Origin: Xiphias gladius
Taxonomy: Eukaryota; Chordata; Actinopteri; Istiophoriformes; Xiphiidae
Direction: 5' to 3'
Assembly: GCF_016859285.1 (NCBI RefSeq)
Contig: NC_053401.1
Location: forward strand, 2,704,969 to 2,768,968
DNA length: 64,000 nucleotides
Made by a program: the position numbers and the translations under genes. Under the pieces are notes generated by a model, which searched no databases, was not told where the DNA came from, and saw only the letters and a program-made list of their open reading frames with translations. How positions within the stretch are numbered: the stretch's first letter is position 1; every line of letters starts with the position of its first letter. Of the stretch, positions 62,510 to 64,000 are shown one piece after another.

Positions 62510-64000
62510 CTTCGTTCAGAAACACGGATTTCGATTCTGGTGACTGATGACAGAAGACAGATCTGTCTTTTGTTAGTTCAGGAGGCCGCTGGGCCACAGA
62601 ATTAAGTTCAAATATGTTGCATTTGTGATTTTTAGGTGATTTTAAAAGAATACAAGAATTCGCAAGCGTCCTTAACATACAGTTTACCGTGTTTTGAATC
62701 AAGGTCCCGAGATTTTACAGGAAACTGGTATAATCTGAATTAAAAATAATGAGCACTAGCTATAATAAAATGTATGCCTGGAGCTAAAATAAATCATTAA
62801 GCTGGGATTTACAAACTGTATGATGCAGGTTCCCAGAGCGGGGTCATGACCCTACAAGAGGTCACAAGATGAGGGACCTGGAATAATAAAGACATATTTC
62901 AGTTAAACAGAATTACATTTTTTTCCTTCGATTTATTTATAAGGGCAACACGCATTAATCAACGATTCTGTGAATGTGTCAGTGTTAGCCAGCTAATTTT
63001 CGACTGCAGTGCTTTGGTAAGATGTTATGAGAAACATTAAAATTCTCCAGTACTTTTGTGTTTTTCCTCATGAAATACTGGACAATTCTATCTCCTCAGG
63101 CCAACACGGATACTTAAAATTAAACAAACTGAAGAAGGAAGAAAAAGATCACTCATCATTGATTCTCAGTGGGGTTGCTATCACTAACAACCCTTTCATC
63201 TTACAGTCATTTTATTCAATGTTTGTATTAATATGTTGCCTAATTAAGCTTTAAGAAAAAATGAGATTGATAGTAGTATTGAATGAGATCCACATTGAAG
63301 CAAAAAAGGGAACATATCCTGTAAGAAATGATTTATTGATATGCAGCTGGAAAGGTATTTAGAAGTCAAGGTTAAAACTTTGCAAAATATCGCTGAATAT
63401 TCAGTCTTCAAACATCTAGGCTTCGTGTAACCATTGTTAAACATCATTTAAATAATTCAGTTCCAAAGTGAGGCAGGTCCTAGTCAATTAATTATGTGTA
63501 ACGTAGTCTTCTAAAAACTTGAAGAGGAAGTTCTTCTTGTCTAGAGTTGGACGAGAAGGTCAGTACCCTTCTCATATACGTTCCATTTAAAAAAACAGAC
63601 ATGCGAGTGGCATTGATCTGTTCACCTGACTCCTGGCAAGAAGGCGAAAAACTGAAATCCGAAAATATAACTATCTTTCTAACATTTCAGCCAGATTGAA
63701 TCCATTTTAATGGAAAAAAGGTAAAAACTTAGAGAGAGCCGAAGCGAAACCCCAAACCTTCAACCTCATTCAAAAGCTGAAACGGTTCTTTTAGTAGAAC
63801 GCGTTGGTGAGTTTTATGGATACGGACGAAACCAAGTTACGATGACCCAAGTACCCGAGCGTGTAAATTTTCATTCGTCTTTTTTTTATCTGCGCTCACA
63901 AAGTAAAATTTACAAAAAGGTATTCATTGACTTATATCAACAGCTGTGGTGAAGGCGATTTGTCTCAAAATGTGGAAAGCTGATCCAAGGAACGCGTTTA
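62510..64000. other. Window end, no gene recognised
   Basis: AT-rich, without convincing exons. Part of 63510-63600 (CTAGAGTTGGACGAGAAGGT) resembles the dispersed element seen at about 34853-35080. Confidence 0.5.

Overview
This window looks like nuclear DNA of a ray-finned (teleost) fish. The evidence is long spliced genes with GT-AG introns, many (CA)n/(TG)n microsatellites, dispersed short terminal-inverted-repeat elements, and proteins that align closely with vertebrate orthologues (compared from memory). Four genes are identified: UPF2 (- strand, about 206-19500), SLC35E3 (- strand, about 21463-29010), NUP107 (+ strand, 30636-46521) and MDM2 (+ strand, about 47950-59972). SLC35E3, NUP107 and MDM2 are also neighbours on human 12q15. 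UPF2 lies elsewhere in human (10p14), so its position here is a lineage-specific junction. SLC35E3 is on the opposite strand to NUP107 and MDM2.

Layout. 1-19.5 kb: UPF2, with 19 coding exons and one probable non-coding first exon; only the last one to three codons fall outside the window. 19.5-21.4 kb: intergenic repeats, including a hAT-like MITE with a perfect 8-bp target duplication. 21.4-29.1 kb: SLC35E3, with seven coding exons (313 residues) and a GC-rich non-coding first exon. 29.1-30.6 kb: a short intergenic stretch with a degenerate minisatellite and the NUP107 5' region. 30.6-46.5 kb: NUP107; exons 1-19 and the last three are intact, but the part between is damaged around a perfect 1,581-bp (CA)n tract and about 120 residues of coding sequence are missing. 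47.9-60 kb: MDM2, with 11 coding exons (504 residues), a P1-type first exon and an intronic P2-type promoter with p53-site-like elements, a TATA box and a second non-coding exon with small upstream ORFs. 60-64 kb: mostly repeats plus one speculative three-exon reading frame on the - strand.

The genes are unrelated in pathway: nonsense-mediated mRNA decay (UPF2), Golgi-type solute transport (SLC35E3), nuclear pore scaffold (NUP107) and p53 control (MDM2). The most notable signals are: (1) a cluster of p53 response-element candidates just before a TATA box in MDM2 intron 1; (2) NUP107 introns bounded by complementary (CA)n and (TG)n tracts next to the splice sites; (3) the giant CA tract with missing and frameshifted exons around it; (4) two probable U12-type introns and one GC-AG intron; (5) a tandem 36-bp duplication of the MDM2 C-terminal codons and stop. 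Exon boundaries were derived by hand from splice consensus, reading-frame phase and remembered vertebrate proteins; no alignment was run.
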